Origin: CAYPIE01 sp964410665
GTDB lineage: Bacteria; Planctomycetota; Planctomycetia; Gemmatales; Gemmataceae
Assembly: GCA_964410665.1 (NCBI GenBank)
Contig: CAYPIE010000072.1
Location: 1 to 30,021 of the forward strand
Length of the DNA stretch: 30,021 nucleotides
Direction of reading: 5' to 3'
In this document: positions 14,529 to 24,500 of the stretch, one piece after another
Numbering within the stretch: position 1 is the stretch's first letter
How the letters are laid out: each line of letters begins with the position of its first letter
Notes under the pieces: model-generated
What the model saw: only the letters and a program-made list of their open reading frames with translations
What the model was told of the DNA's origin: nothing
Databases searched by the model: none
Program-made: the position numbers and the translations under genes

Positions 14529-17500
14529 CGCATCGAGCCGGTTCCAGTCATCCCCCCCGTCTGGAACTGCCGACTCGCAGGGCCAGGCCGCATCCTCCGA
14601 GGCGGCTGCGCCAGTCTACGATACCCCTTCTGCCAGCGCTAGACCGCCGGTATCGGATACCCTGCAGAGCTTTTTAGCCCAAGTCCAATCGCTCTTTCCG
14701 ACCACCCGGAAGACTCCGTGCGAAGATCCGAGCTGGCAGCATGCCAGCACGGCATTGCGACTGGAGCGTTACCAGCTCATCCGCTTGCTGGGCGGGGGGG
14801 GCAACGGGTTGGTCTATCTCGGCAGGCATCCGCAATTACCCCGGCTGGTGGCCGTCAAGCTCCCGCGGCCAGATCGGTTGCTCAAGCGCGAGGCCATTCA
14901 GGATTTTTTGCATGAGGCCCGTGCTGCCAGCCAGCTGGACCATCCGCATATTGTGCCGCTTCACGAAGTGGGCATCATCGAAGGGGTGCCTTATATCACC
15001 TATCAATACATCCCCGGACCTACCCTGCGGCAGTGGATCCAGGACCAGCAAACCAGCTCGCCCCGGCTTGCGGCGGAATGTGTCGTCCAACTGGCCGAAG
15101 CCATGCAGCATGCCCATGAACGGGGTGTCTTTCATTGTGATTTGAAACCAGCCAATGTGTTACTCAACCCACTGGCCAGCTATGATTCGAGCCTGGATCT
15201 TTCCCTGGCTGAGGCCGAGGCGACTCTGGATACCGACTTGCCGCTGGATGGTTACACGCCGAAGATTGCCGACTTTGGTGCGGCTCGGATTGCCAATCAT
15301 CAGAGTCCGTTCTCGCAGAGCGAATTGATTATCGGTACCCCCGCGTACATGAGCCCTGAGCAAGCCGAAGGCAAGCGGCGGAGTGTGGGGGCACGAAGTG
15401 ATGTCTATGGTCTAGGGACCATCCTGTACGAGCTGTTGACGGGGCAGGCTCCCTTTGACGGCCAGACGCAGGCAGAGGTGCTGCGCAAAGTTTGCCAGGA
15501 GCCTCCTACGCCTCCGCGGGCATCTCAGCCGACGCTGCCCCGCGATCTCGAGGCCGTCTGCTTGAAGTGTTTGGCCAAGCGGCCCGAAGACCGCTACTTC
15601 GCACCCCAGGAGTTGTTAGAGGACCTCGAACGCTTCCTGGCGGGCAAAGCAGTCAAGGCTCGGCCGATCCGGCGTCGCGTCCGACTCTGGCGCTGGATCC
15701 AACAGCGTCCCCGCACGGCCCTGGCTGGCGTGGCCGGGTTGGTAGTGTTGGCGGGATTGCTAGCCGCTGTGGGCTGGTTCTGGGCCAAAGCACGATACCA
15801 GGAACAGGAGAGCTACGAACGTTTCCAATCGCTGCAGGCCGCCAAGGAACAAACCCAGTTGCAGAAGCGTTTGGCCGAGGAGCAACGCCAAAAGCGGCAG
15901 TTGGCAGAGCTTCAGGAACGCCTGAATCGGGTTGAGGCGAAGACAGCCCGACCTGCTCCGAACTGGGTGGCGGAAAACCTCACCGACCTACGCGAGGCCG
16001 CCCGCTTTGCCGTCGACCTTACCGATCGAGCCCGGCTTCGCAGCTTGGCGGTCGAGACCCTCGGCGGCATCGATCTACGCCAGGTCGCGGTGTTACAACC
16101 GGGCTTTGAAGTCGGGCCGATCGCCTTCGACCCGCATCGGCAACTGCTCGCTTTGGGCGAAGGTCGCGATGCCGATGGCGGTTTGAATCTGTTCTTCCAC
16201 ATTCGTCTGATCGATCCGACCAACGATCGGCTGGTCCGGGAACTGAAATACCCCCGCAATTTCGCTTGGGAGCTTCAGCAACGCCTGGCGCTTGGCAAGA
16301 CCCGACAGGACGGCTGTCATCACCTTGGCTTTAGCCCCGATGGTCGCTGGCTGGTCGCCAGCACCCGAGGCGGGTTTCTCTACCGTTGGGATCTCAACTT
16401 GCCTCAAAACCAGCCGGTGCCACTGGAGGCAGACGGCAAACCCCATACCCGGGAACCCCGCTTTATCTTCGCTCCGGACGGACACTGTCTGTATTCGCTC
16501 GGCCGGGCAAAGGTCCTGAGACGCTGGGTGATCCATCCCGAGGGCCCCTGGGAGTCACAACAGACCGCGGACGCCGATCCCTCCGCTCGGGTGTTGGCCT
16601 ACCGCGCCGCCGACCAGAGCGTCTTGGTCCGCGATCTCCGAGCCCGCCTGGTGGCCCTCGATGCGGAGACCCTGAAACTTCGCCAGGTCCTGACGCCGGG
16701 CCTGATGTCGGGGCCGGTGGCCCTGTGCCCGAACCAAAATCTCCTCGTGCACCCCGCCCCGGCCGGGTTGGCTGCCCTCGCCCTACCCAAAGGGATCGCC
16801 GTGCCAGGGTTCGACTCCTTTTTAGGGTTTCAGGGCAAACCGGTGCATTTCGATAGCTTGGCCTTTGCCCCTCAGGGAGATCTGGTCCTGACCAGTGATC
16901 GGCAAACCTGCCAAATTCAGCTCTGGGAGATGGCCAGTGGCCGACTGTTGTTGCAACCTCGGGTCGGTTCGGATGGGGGCTATCTCCACACTGTGTTCCT
17001 GAGGCCCGCCCCGGGCACTTCCTCAGGGCCAGTGCGCTTTGCGGTGTCCGACGACCATCGCACTCTGCTGTTTGAGGTAGTTGGCGGCGATATCCAAGAC
17101 TACCTGGCTCCTTGTAGCTCGGCGATCCGCGTGACCGCGGCCAGCCGGAATGGGCAGCGCTTTGCCTGTCTGACCGATGCCCTGCGAGGGGCGGTGCGAA
17201 CCATCGAAGTCTGGGAGGCAACCGCCGAAGGCACCTGGCAGCGCATCAACACCCAGTCGGTACAAGCCAAAAGCAACCGCGATCTGTTGGCCATGCGGCA
17301 TGATGGTAAGGCCATTGCTTATGTTCGTGGTGATCAGCTTTGTTGGTTGGACTTGGCGGAAGACCGCGAAATCACTCTGGGTCAGGTACGCAATCAGAAA
17401 GATTTGCACTTTGATGCCCAGGGCAAGCTCTGGCTGGCCGTGGGGCAGAGCGTTCGCTGCTTCGAACCGCCCAAGAGTGGGCGTGTGTTCACATACCAAA

Positions 17501-18048
17501 ACGCTCCATGGGAACCCGATAAAGGGCTGGTCTATTATAGCCTTCGGCAGACCCCGCATGGGACGCTGATGGGACGCCGCGATGGACGGATTCGGCTCAT
17601 CAGTCCGGAGGGAGAGGTGCTGAACGAGGTTCAGCCCTTTCAGACCCCGGTTTGGAGCATGACAATTAGCCCCGATGGCCAGCTGGCGGTGGTCGGCGAT
17701 GAACTGGGACAGCTGCAGTTCTTGCAACTGCCGTCGCTAAAGTCGTTCACCGGGCTGATCAAAGCGCACCGCGATACGATTCCCCGGATGGTGTTTCTGC
17801 ACAAGAATCTGTTACTCAGCGTTTCTTGGGATGGCACGTTGGCTTGCTGGGATCGTCAGGGACAGCTGGTGCTGCGGGTGGGGCTACCTGGGCCGATCGA
17901 AGACATGGAGTATTTGGCCGCTCGTCAGGAAGTGACGGTCCTGGTTCGCGGCGAGCGTGCGGTGCGGGTGTGGCGACTTGATCGCATCCGCGCGGGGCTC
18001 AACCGGCTGGGAATTGGGCCGGGACTGGAGCTCCCGGCCGCTCCCTAG
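14515..18048 (+). CDS. membrane Ser/Thr protein kinase with WD40-like C-terminal domain
   Basis: Hanks-type kinase of 1177 residues, likely a partner of the sigma factor it overlaps. The kinase domain is at about 84-375: glycine loop LLGGGGNGLV (91-100), ATP lysine Lys115 in VAVK, Glu134, catalytic loop HCDLKPANVLL (207-217) with Asp209 and Asn214, DFG 253-255 and SPE 280-282. All catalytic residues are present, but HRD is HCD, so it is a non-RD kinase. An insertion of about 30 acidic residues (220-248) lies between the catalytic loop and DFG. A membrane segment follows at 401-424, a coiled coil at about 428-480, then a long propeller-like region (for example GFSPDGRWLVAS, AFAPQGDLVLTS, TISPDGQLAVVG, LLSVSWDGTLACWD). 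By topology the kinase faces the cytoplasm and the propeller the outside. Confidence 0.93.
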   Translation: MRASDASSRFQSSPPSGTADSQGQAASSEAAAPVYDTPSASARPPVSDTLQSFLAQVQSLFPTTRKTPCEDPSWQHASTALRLERYQLIRLLGGGGNGLVYLGRHPQLPRLVAVKLPRPDRLLKREAIQDFLHEARAASQLDHPHIVPLHEVGIIEGVPYITYQYIPGPTLRQWIQDQQTSSPRLAAECVVQLAEAMQHAHERGVFHCDLKPANVLLNPLASYDSSLDLSLAEAEATLDTDLPLDGYTPKIADFGAARIANHQSPFSQSELIIGTPAYMSPEQAEGKRRSVGARSDVYGLGTILYELLTGQAPFDGQTQAEVLRKVCQEPPTPPRASQPTLPRDLEAVCLKCLAKRPEDRYFAPQELLEDLERFLAGKAVKARPIRRRVRLWRWIQQRPRTALAGVAGLVVLAGLLAAVGWFWAKARYQEQESYERFQSLQAAKEQTQLQKRLAEEQRQKRQLAELQERLNRVEAKTARPAPNWVAENLTDLREAARFAVDLTDRARLRSLAVETLGGIDLRQVAVLQPGFEVGPIAFDPHRQLLALGEGRDADGGLNLFFHIRLIDPTNDRLVRELKYPRNFAWELQQRLALGKTRQDGCHHLGFSPDGRWLVASTRGGFLYRWDLNLPQNQPVPLEADGKPHTREPRFIFAPDGHCLYSLGRAKVLRRWVIHPEGPWESQQTADADPSARVLAYRAADQSVLVRDLRARLVALDAETLKLRQVLTPGLMSGPVALCPNQNLLVHPAPAGLAALALPKGIAVPGFDSFLGFQGKPVHFDSLAFAPQGDLVLTSDRQTCQIQLWEMASGRLLLQPRVGSDGGYLHTVFLRPAPGTSSGPVRFAVSDDHRTLLFEVVGGDIQDYLAPCSSAIRVTAASRNGQRFACLTDALRGAVRTIEVWEATAEGTWQRINTQSVQAKSNRDLLAMRHDGKAIAYVRGDQLCWLDLAEDREITLGQVRNQKDLHFDAQGKLWLAVGQSVRCFEPPKSGRVFTYQNAPWEPDKGLVYYSLRQTPHGTLMGRRDGRIRLISPEGEVLNEVQPFQTPVWSMTISPDGQLAVVGDELGQLQFLQLPSLKSFTGLIKAHRDTIPRMVFLHKNLLLSVSWDGTLACWDRQGQLVLRVGLPGPIEDMEYLAARQEVTVLVRGERAVRVWRLDRIRAGLNRLGIGPGLELPAAP

Positions 18049-18089
18049 GGATGCTTTCCGAGGGATGCTGTACTGCTTGCCCAGGTGGC

Positions 18090-19190
18090 CTAGCGGACGT
18101 TGCCAAAGCCCAGGGTGGTTAAGGGCACAGGCAGAATGTCGATCTTGTCGACGTTGCGTAAAACCCAGTTGTTGCCAGTGCCCCGCTGTCGGATCTCGTC
18201 AATAAAGTCAGTGATGGTCTTGTCAACTTCCAGCGAGGATTGCCCGAGCAGGCTGACCCCGGATAGTTTGGTACCTTTGACCGGGCTTTTGTACTTGATC
18301 TGATCGTTGGGATCGACCTTATCGGCCTGCAACAGGCGGCTATAGAAGTAGTCAGCATGTTTGCCAGCGGCTGTGTCTTTCTCCCCATAAATAAAGCACA
18401 TGGGGGTTTTCTCCCGCAAAGGCTCGGCAAGCTTACCCTGTGGCCCCCAGGCACCACTGGTGAGATAAGGCATGGTTCGCAGGGGAAACCCGTTGGGGGC
18501 AGGCACGGCATCGATAGTCAACCAGATCGCCCCGCAGATGTCGGTACCGGCGATGTGTTGCGGGGGACGCGCCCCGGGGAATGCGGGAGCAATACCATAG
18601 CGGATATATTCTCCGGCGATCCAGATCATGCCAAGGGTGGCGGCATCTTCTTCACCGATCAGGAAAATCTTGCCCGAATTACAAAAGCCCGCATCATTTT
18701 GCAGATCAATGAAACGGCGGGCGGCGCTGATGTCGTTCAGGAGCATTGGCAAATAAGTGGGGTGAAACTCCTTGGCATTGATCCGGGTTGGCAGTGCGTT
18801 CGGGTTCAAACGGGTCCGATAGGCGGCTAGCCGGTTGTTCGGGTTGCTCCAGAACACCTGCTTATCACGCAATTCCGTGCTCTTGCCGTGACCACGAAAA
18901 TCAAACGACAGGACCGAACACCCCTTTTTCTGGAGCGCCAGCGCCAGGTCTTGCCAGTTCCCCTTGGTGCGGTCGCTGCCAAACTTATGCAGAAGAATCA
19001 CAACCGGAGATTTCTGGCTGCGAACCCCCTTGCCGCGGTAGAAGGTGCCCTTCAGATTGACTTTATCGACAGTGGGAAAGGTGATTTCTTCGGTATCCGG
19101 GTTGTTCTGAGCGGTGGCGGAGCAAGCCGCGCTCAGTATGCAAAGCCCGGCCAGCGCCCAGCTCAGTCGCAATCCAGCTCGATGACGCAT
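18090..19190 (-). CDS. secreted alpha/beta-hydrolase-like protein without serine nucleophile
   Basis: A 366-residue exported protein with an alpha/beta-hydrolase fold. The signal peptide is residues 1-28 (LSWALAGLCILSAACSATA; Cys23 gives a weak lipobox, but cleavage after ATA is more likely). Strand and oxyanion segments look normal: PVVILLHKFGSDRTKGNW (about 62-79) and GCSVLSFDFRGHGKS (90-104). At the nucleophile elbow, where GxSxG is expected, the sequence is LIGEEDAATLG (about 178-187), so no serine is present. YGEKD near residue 270 resembles the acid position. It may be a non-enzymatic relative or use a different nucleophile. AAGGAG lies about 9 bases before the ATG. It is convergent with the kinase gene, with only 41 bases between them, and divergent from the DUF2071 gene. 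Confidence 0.82.
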   Translation of the reverse strand: MRHRAGLRLSWALAGLCILSAACSATAQNNPDTEEITFPTVDKVNLKGTFYRGKGVRSQKSPVVILLHKFGSDRTKGNWQDLALALQKKGCSVLSFDFRGHGKSTELRDKQVFWSNPNNRLAAYRTRLNPNALPTRINAKEFHPTYLPMLLNDISAARRFIDLQNDAGFCNSGKIFLIGEEDAATLGMIWIAGEYIRYGIAPAFPGARPPQHIAGTDICGAIWLTIDAVPAPNGFPLRTMPYLTSGAWGPQGKLAEPLREKTPMCFIYGEKDTAAGKHADYFYSRLLQADKVDPNDQIKYKSPVKGTKLSGVSLLGQSSLEVDKTITDFIDEIRQRGTGNNWVLRNVDKIDILPVPLTTLGFGNVR

Positions 19191-19208
19191 GGAATGATTC
19201 TCCTTGCG

Positions 19209-19232
19209 ACAGGTGCCTTCGCAGCCACCTGT
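19209..19232. promoter_or_regulatory. 7-base inverted repeat in the leader of the hydrolase-like gene
   Basis: ACAGGTG (19209-19215) and CACCTGT (19226-19232) are perfect inverse copies around a 10-base loop, 19 bases from the minus-strand start codon and next to its ribosome-binding site. It may be an operator or an mRNA hairpin; function is inferred from position only. The rest of the 287-base divergent region shows nothing definite. Confidence 0.3.
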
Positions 19233-19477
19233 TCACGTGGGGTTTGGCGGGGACAGCAACCAGAAGCGACCCCCACAAAGACAACTATCTTCATCGTAAA
19301 GCGTTGCGATCGATCCAGCAAGCAAGGACCCCGCTGGGAGGGGCGGCCTGGAGCCACGGGCAGCATCCTGGTAGCATCGCGGTGATGTCAGCGGATTGGC
19401 CTACCCTTGCGGGTTAGTCGGTTCGGGCAAGCTCGGTTCAAGAAAGTACGGTCAATCATTCCGTCCTTGAGGAAGTG

Positions 19478-20242
19478 ATGCACACCAACCCCTCGCCTGT
19501 GTCCCCGCCGCCATTGCCCGGTCGCCGCTTCTTAACTGCTGAATGGCGCAATCTATTGATGATCAATTATCCGATTGATCCGGCGTTGTTAGAACCATGG
19601 CGACCGTCAGGAACCGAGCTCGATTTTTATCGTGGACGGACCTTCGTGAGTATGGTCGGATTTCAGTTCCTCAATACCCGCGTGCTCGGCTGGCCGATCC
19701 CCGGGCATCGTAACTTTGACGAGATCAACCTACGATTCTACGTGCGTCGCCAGGTGGCTGGGGAAATTCGCCGCGGCGTTGTGTTTATCTCGGAAATTGT
19801 GCCTCGACGGGCGATCGCCTGGGTGGCACGCTGGCTCTATAATGAGAAATATATAAGATACCCAATGCGTTCACAGGTGCTCCTCCCCACCACCGAGCAA
19901 CCTGGCCAGGTCGAATATACCTGGAAGGCTCGCGGTCGCACCCATGGTTTAGCTGCTCGCTTCACGGGCGACCCTGCACGCCCCGATCCGGCCAGCGAAG
20001 AGGCCTTTATTGCCGAGCACTACTGGGGTTACTCGGCACAGCCGGATGGGACCACGGTGGAGTATCAAGTCGAACACCCTCCCTGGGAGCTATGGCCGGC
20101 GACCGATGTTCGCTTTGACTGCGATGTCGAACAGCAGTACGGCCCGGCGTTTGTGGCGCCCCTGCACCAACCCCCCAGTTCTGCCTTTGTTGCGGTGGGT
20201 TCGGAGGTAGCGGTTTATCGCGGCCAGCGTGGGAGCGGATGA
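19478..20242 (+). CDS. DUF2071 (YqjF-like) family protein
   Basis: Cytoplasmic protein of 254 residues in the DUF2071/COG3361 family, whose biochemical role is not established. Visible family features are FLTAEWRNLLMINYPIDPALLEPW near the start (roughly 18-41), a central VSMVGFQFLNTRVLGWPIPGHRNFDEINLRFYVRR and FISEIVPRRAIAWVARWLYNEKY, and a late AEHYWGYSAQPDGTTVEYQVEHPPWELWP. No signal peptide or membrane segment is seen. GAGGA precedes ATG 19478 by 5 bases, which favours it over the GTG three bases upstream. It is divergent from the hydrolase-like gene and 51 bases before the next gene on the same strand. Length is normal for the family. Confidence 0.85.
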   Translation: MHTNPSPVSPPPLPGRRFLTAEWRNLLMINYPIDPALLEPWRPSGTELDFYRGRTFVSMVGFQFLNTRVLGWPIPGHRNFDEINLRFYVRRQVAGEIRRGVVFISEIVPRRAIAWVARWLYNEKYIRYPMRSQVLLPTTEQPGQVEYTWKARGRTHGLAARFTGDPARPDPASEEAFIAEHYWGYSAQPDGTTVEYQVEHPPWELWPATDVRFDCDVEQQYGPAFVAPLHQPPSSAFVAVGSEVAVYRGQRGSG

Positions 20243-20293
20243 TCACGATAGCGGGCTTGACGAAATCTGCGGCAGCGAATATGGACTGCCGTC

Positions 20294-21496
20294 ATGACTA
20301 CTATCTTCATTGCAAGCGTAGTGTTGCTCGGCTACGGCCAAACGCCGCCGCCACCCTTGCCATCTAATCTCGAGCATGGCAGGGTGGCCCTGTTGACAAA
20401 TTACAAGTTGCTTGAGGGCGAGATTCAACGCGACGGGGAGTTCTATCGGATTCAGCGGACGGTGGGCGAAACCCGTTTACCCGCCACCCGGGTGCTGTTT
20501 CTCGGACCCGATCGTGCTTCGGTCTATGAGTACCTCAAGCGAAAGGCCCAGCTGCGTGATCCCGATGAACGGTTACGGCTTGCCCGGTGGTGTCTGTCGC
20601 ATGGTCTGCGTCGCCAAGCCCTGAGCGAGGCTCAAGCAGCGCTAGAGCTACGACCGAGCGATGTAGAAGCCCGTCAGATGGCCGGTGTTCTGTCCCGAGC
20701 GGGCGGCACGGCAGTTCCTCCGCAGGCGGCAATGCCGCCGCCGCATTTGAACGAACTCCTCGAGAAGGTCGGCGATCCCATGCCTTATAACACCGCCTCT
20801 TTTGAGCTATTCGTGACCCGAGTGCAACCTACACTGATGAACACGTGTGCTCGTTGTCACGTTGGCACGCAGGCGGGGAACTTTCGCTTAGTCCGTGTGC
20901 CACGGGATGCTCGAAGTGTTCGCGGGACGCACTACAATCTCCAGGCAACCCTGAGCCAAATCGACCAAGAACAACCTGACCAGAGCCCGCTGCTGCAGTA
21001 TGCGGTCACCTTGCACGGTAACGCGAGTGAGCCGCCGATTCGAGATCGACAAAGCCCGCCGTTTCGCTGGCTGAAGCTCTGGGCCCATCGGGCCCTGGCC
21101 GCTGCGGCGAAGACGGCCAGTAAGCCAGCGGAGAATGAGGGGGAATCGATCTTTCGTACCGCGGTGCCGGTGGTGCCAAGCGTTGAGTCGCCGGTGATTG
21201 TGAGTTTTCCTCCCACCCCAACCGCCGTGTCGAAGCCAACTCCCATGCAGGTGCAAACGAACCCGCGCCCCTCAGCGGTGCCATCGCGAGAGGCCTCCAA
21301 AACCACGGTTGTACCAGCAAATCCACTGCCACCGGTGGTCCCTACCAAACCAAAGGTTGCACCGGCTCCACTGCCACCGGTGGTTCCTACCAAGCCAAAG
21401 GTTGCACCGGCTCCAGTGCCACCAGTGATCCCTGCCAAGCCTACCGACCCATTCGATCCCGATCAGTTCAATCGTAAAGGGTCCGGGGGAAACTAG
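20294..21496 (+). CDS. exported CxxCH protein with planctomycete helical domain and Pro-rich tail
   Basis: A 400-residue protein of unknown role. A short signal-like stretch (residues 1-16) leads to a planctomycete domain at about 25-135: a beta part (GRVALLTNYKLLEGEIQRDGEF, YRIQRTVGETRLPATRVLFLG) and a helical TPR-like part (RLRLARWCLSHGLRRQALSEAQAALELRPSDVEAR). A single CARCH motif at 185-189 would bind heme c if exported and matured; a Met ligand is not obvious. After residue 270 the chain is Pro/Lys/Val-rich with a 15-residue repeat (PPVVPTKPKVAPAP). Similar domains occur in planctomycete secreted proteins. The heme role is inferred from the motif alone; it could also be a metal site. No clear Shine-Dalgarno site precedes the ATG. 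Confidence 0.75.
   Translation: MTTIFIASVVLLGYGQTPPPPLPSNLEHGRVALLTNYKLLEGEIQRDGEFYRIQRTVGETRLPATRVLFLGPDRASVYEYLKRKAQLRDPDERLRLARWCLSHGLRRQALSEAQAALELRPSDVEARQMAGVLSRAGGTAVPPQAAMPPPHLNELLEKVGDPMPYNTASFELFVTRVQPTLMNTCARCHVGTQAGNFRLVRVPRDARSVRGTHYNLQATLSQIDQEQPDQSPLLQYAVTLHGNASEPPIRDRQSPPFRWLKLWAHRALAAAAKTASKPAENEGESIFRTAVPVVPSVESPVIVSFPPTPTAVSKPTPMQVQTNPRPSAVPSREASKTTVVPANPLPPVVPTKPKVAPAPLPPVVPTKPKVAPAPVPPVIPAKPTDPFDPDQFNRKGSGGN
21326..21445 (+). repeat. 45-base coding tandem repeat, about 2.6 copies
   Basis: Units start at 21326, 21371 and 21416 and encode LPPVVPTKPKVAPAP, the same again, and a degenerate VPPVIPAKP. The first two units are almost identical in DNA, so the expansion looks recent. 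It lies in the Pro-rich tail of the CxxCH protein. Confidence 0.75.
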
Positions 21497-21541
21497 GCTG
21501 GGGTTTGCTCATAGTGGTGGCAATGCCGCTTGGAAAAGGGA

Positions 21542-21572
21542 AGGAACCGCCGGGCGAAATGCCGCGGTTCCT
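21542..21572. terminator. 12-pair hairpin between convergent genes
   Basis: AGGAACCGC pairs with GCGGTTCCT; after a 2-base bulge GGC pairs with GCC around GAAAT. It lies in the 101-base gap between the CxxCH gene and the end of the cadherin gene and could end transcripts from both sides. No T-run is present. Confidence 0.6.
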
Positions 21573-21597
21573 GTCTGATGTCACCAGTCCTTGGAGA

Positions 21598-24500
21598 CTA
21601 TCCCACGAACAAGCCACCGAAGAAGTCGCCAAAGGGGGTCAACGTATCCAGCGGGGCCGGGTTGTTGCCATCGGCCAGCAGGTTGCTACCCAGGTAGCGG
21701 GTCACTTGACCTGGGGCATCATCCCCGGCCGCGACCACCAGATCACCCAGCCCGTCATTATCCAGATCCTTGCCAGTGACGCGGATGCCGCCGCGATTAT
21801 CAGGATTGCCGGCGAAGAAGTTTGCTCGTTGGGTGGCGAAGGGGTCCAGCGGGTTGAACTGTCCGCTTAGCAGTCCCACCGCATCGAAGATGCGAATCCG
21901 CGGTCCACCGCCTGGACCTCCGCCGGCCACCAGATCGGCGAGACCGTCGCCGTCTAAGTCGGTCATGGTGACGAACGCGCCATTGCGCAAACCTTGCTCG
22001 AAGACAAAGAAGTCATTGACGAATTTCCTTGGTTGCTCGGAAGTCAAGGACTCCCCGTCCCACACGGCGATGCGTGGTCCACCCAGGAAGCCCGCGGCCA
22101 GGGCAATATCGGCGCGGCCATCGCCATTCATGTCTCCAACCGCAGCCCGGGCTCCGCCAAAGAAGTTGGGATCTTCAATACCAAAGAAGTTGGCCAATAG
22201 GCTGCCGTCGGCGCCGCTGTAGATCACTACCCGCGCACCTCCGCCCTGATCGGGGGTGATCACGATGTCGGCAAAGCCGTCGCCATTGACATCACCGGCG
22301 GTCACGAACACACCACCAAGGAACGAGGCTTCAAAGGGGGTGAAGGTAGCCAGGATGTCGCCAGACCCGGACACACCATTAATCACCTGGACCTGGGAGG
22401 CGACCCCTGGACCGGTCCCGACAATGGTATCTGGGGTAGAGTCCCCATTGACATCGGCCACTGCCACGCGGAGACCACCTGGTATGGGCTCAGTGAATGG
22501 TGTGATCGAGGAGGTGATTCCCCCATCCTGCTGATACAGCAGGATCTGGCCAGGTCCGCCAGGTCCGGTGCTCACCGCGAATCGCTCGCTATTGATCTGA
22601 TCGACCGGGCGGCCTCCCACGGTCACGGTGACCCTTGCGTTGGCCGATCCGCCCAGACCATCGGTGATCGTGTAGTTAAAGACATCGCTTCCCTCGAAAC
22701 TGGGGTTGGGTTGGTAGCTGAGCCCACGGCCATCTTCGCGGATGACGACCGTGCCATTGACCGGGGTGGTGGTGGCGACGATGGTCAAGTCCTGGCCGTC
22801 GGGATCGCGATCGTTGGCGAGGACATTGATCTGCGTAGGCGGAGCGTCTTGTGCGACCCGGGCAATGTCGTCATTGGCTTCGGGTAAATTGTTGCCTGGG
22901 AACAATAAGTTCACGATCACCAGGCCGGTGTCGCTACCCCCCTGACCATCGCTGATCGTATAGTTGAACTGGATCACGCCAAAGAAATCATCGACCGGTT
23001 GATAGTTCAGCAGGGTACCATTGTTGATGATCGACAGAGTTCCGGAATTGGGCTCGCTGGCGCTCACGATGGTCAGGGGATCACCGTTGAGGTCGCCATC
23101 ATTGGCGAGGACATCGAGGTCCACGGCCGCGCCGGTTGGTTCGATGGTGAACAGATCATCCAAGGCGACCGGCGCCCGATTGGCATCCGGCGTCACTTCG
23201 ACCGTTACGGTGGCGGTGTCCAGCCCGTCATTGCCGTCGCTGAGCGTGTAGGAAAAGGTGTCCAGGCCCAGAAAACCCGCTTGAGGCTGATACAGTACGG
23301 CTGAACCATCATCTTCGATGGTGACCACCCCGTTGGCGGGCATAGTCACACGGATGACGCTCAGCGAATCACCATCGGGATCGCTGTCATTCGCCAGCAC
23401 ATCGAGGCGGGTCGCTCCCGTATTGGGGAGCACGGCGAATAGATCATCCACCCCCACTGGTGGTGTTGTGTCGACGATCGCCGTCACCTTGATCTCTGCT
23501 TCTCCCACCGCGCCCTGAGAATCCCGAGCCTCGACCGTCAACGGATATTCGGTTTGCCCGGGGATAAACTGACTGCGGTCGGCGAGGCTCAACACACCTG
23601 TTACTGGACCAATCGCAAATAGCCCGGTATTGCTTTCTAGTGCCAGGGCAAAAGAGAGGGTATCGCCGGGGTTGGGATCGCTGGCCGTCACCGTGCCCAC
23701 AACCGTACCGTTGGGAGCACTCCGACTCAACGTGAACGCCTCTGGGGTCACCACCGGCGGATCGTTGGCATCGGTCAGGTTGACCACCACCGTGGCCGTG
23801 GCTGTGGCGGGGGGCGCTGCGCTATCGAGGATCTGAACGGTCAGGTTATAAGTGGCCAGCGTTTCAAAATCGAGGAGCACCGTATCGGTCACCAGCAACT
23901 GGCCGGTGATGGCATCGACGGTAAAGGCGTTATTCGGGTTCCCTGCAGTAATCTGATAGGTGAGGACCTGGCCCACATCGGGGTCGCTGGCCACCAGGCT
24001 CCCGACCACCGTTCCTGTCGGGGTATCCTCGGGGATGGTGAAGGTGGCCGGCTCTAGGCTGGGGACCTCGTTGATGTTCTGTAGATTCAGAATCAGGCTG
24101 GCGTTGTCGCTAAGCCCGCCGTCGTCGCGAACTTCCAGGCCGATGGTCAAGATGGGCGTGGCTTCGAAGTCCAGCAACGCATTGTCGTTGACGCGAATGA
24201 CACCCAGTTCATCGATGCTGAGTACATCAGCCGGGACGCCAGAGGTCACCAGGAAGGTGAGTGTCTCATTGAGATCGGGATCCCGGAACGTCAGAGTGCC
24301 TACGGTGGTCCGGGCGGGGCTATTTTCTGGGATGGTAAAGCTGGCGTTTTCCAGGTTCGGGGCTTCGTTGACATTGCTGACAGCAACTGTGAAGGTTGCA
24401 CTCCCTTGAAGACCGATGGGGTCGAGCACCTGGATGGTCAGCGGGAAGTTGTTTTGCACTTCGAAGTTCAGAAGAAAGCCTTCATTGAGGGTCAATACCC

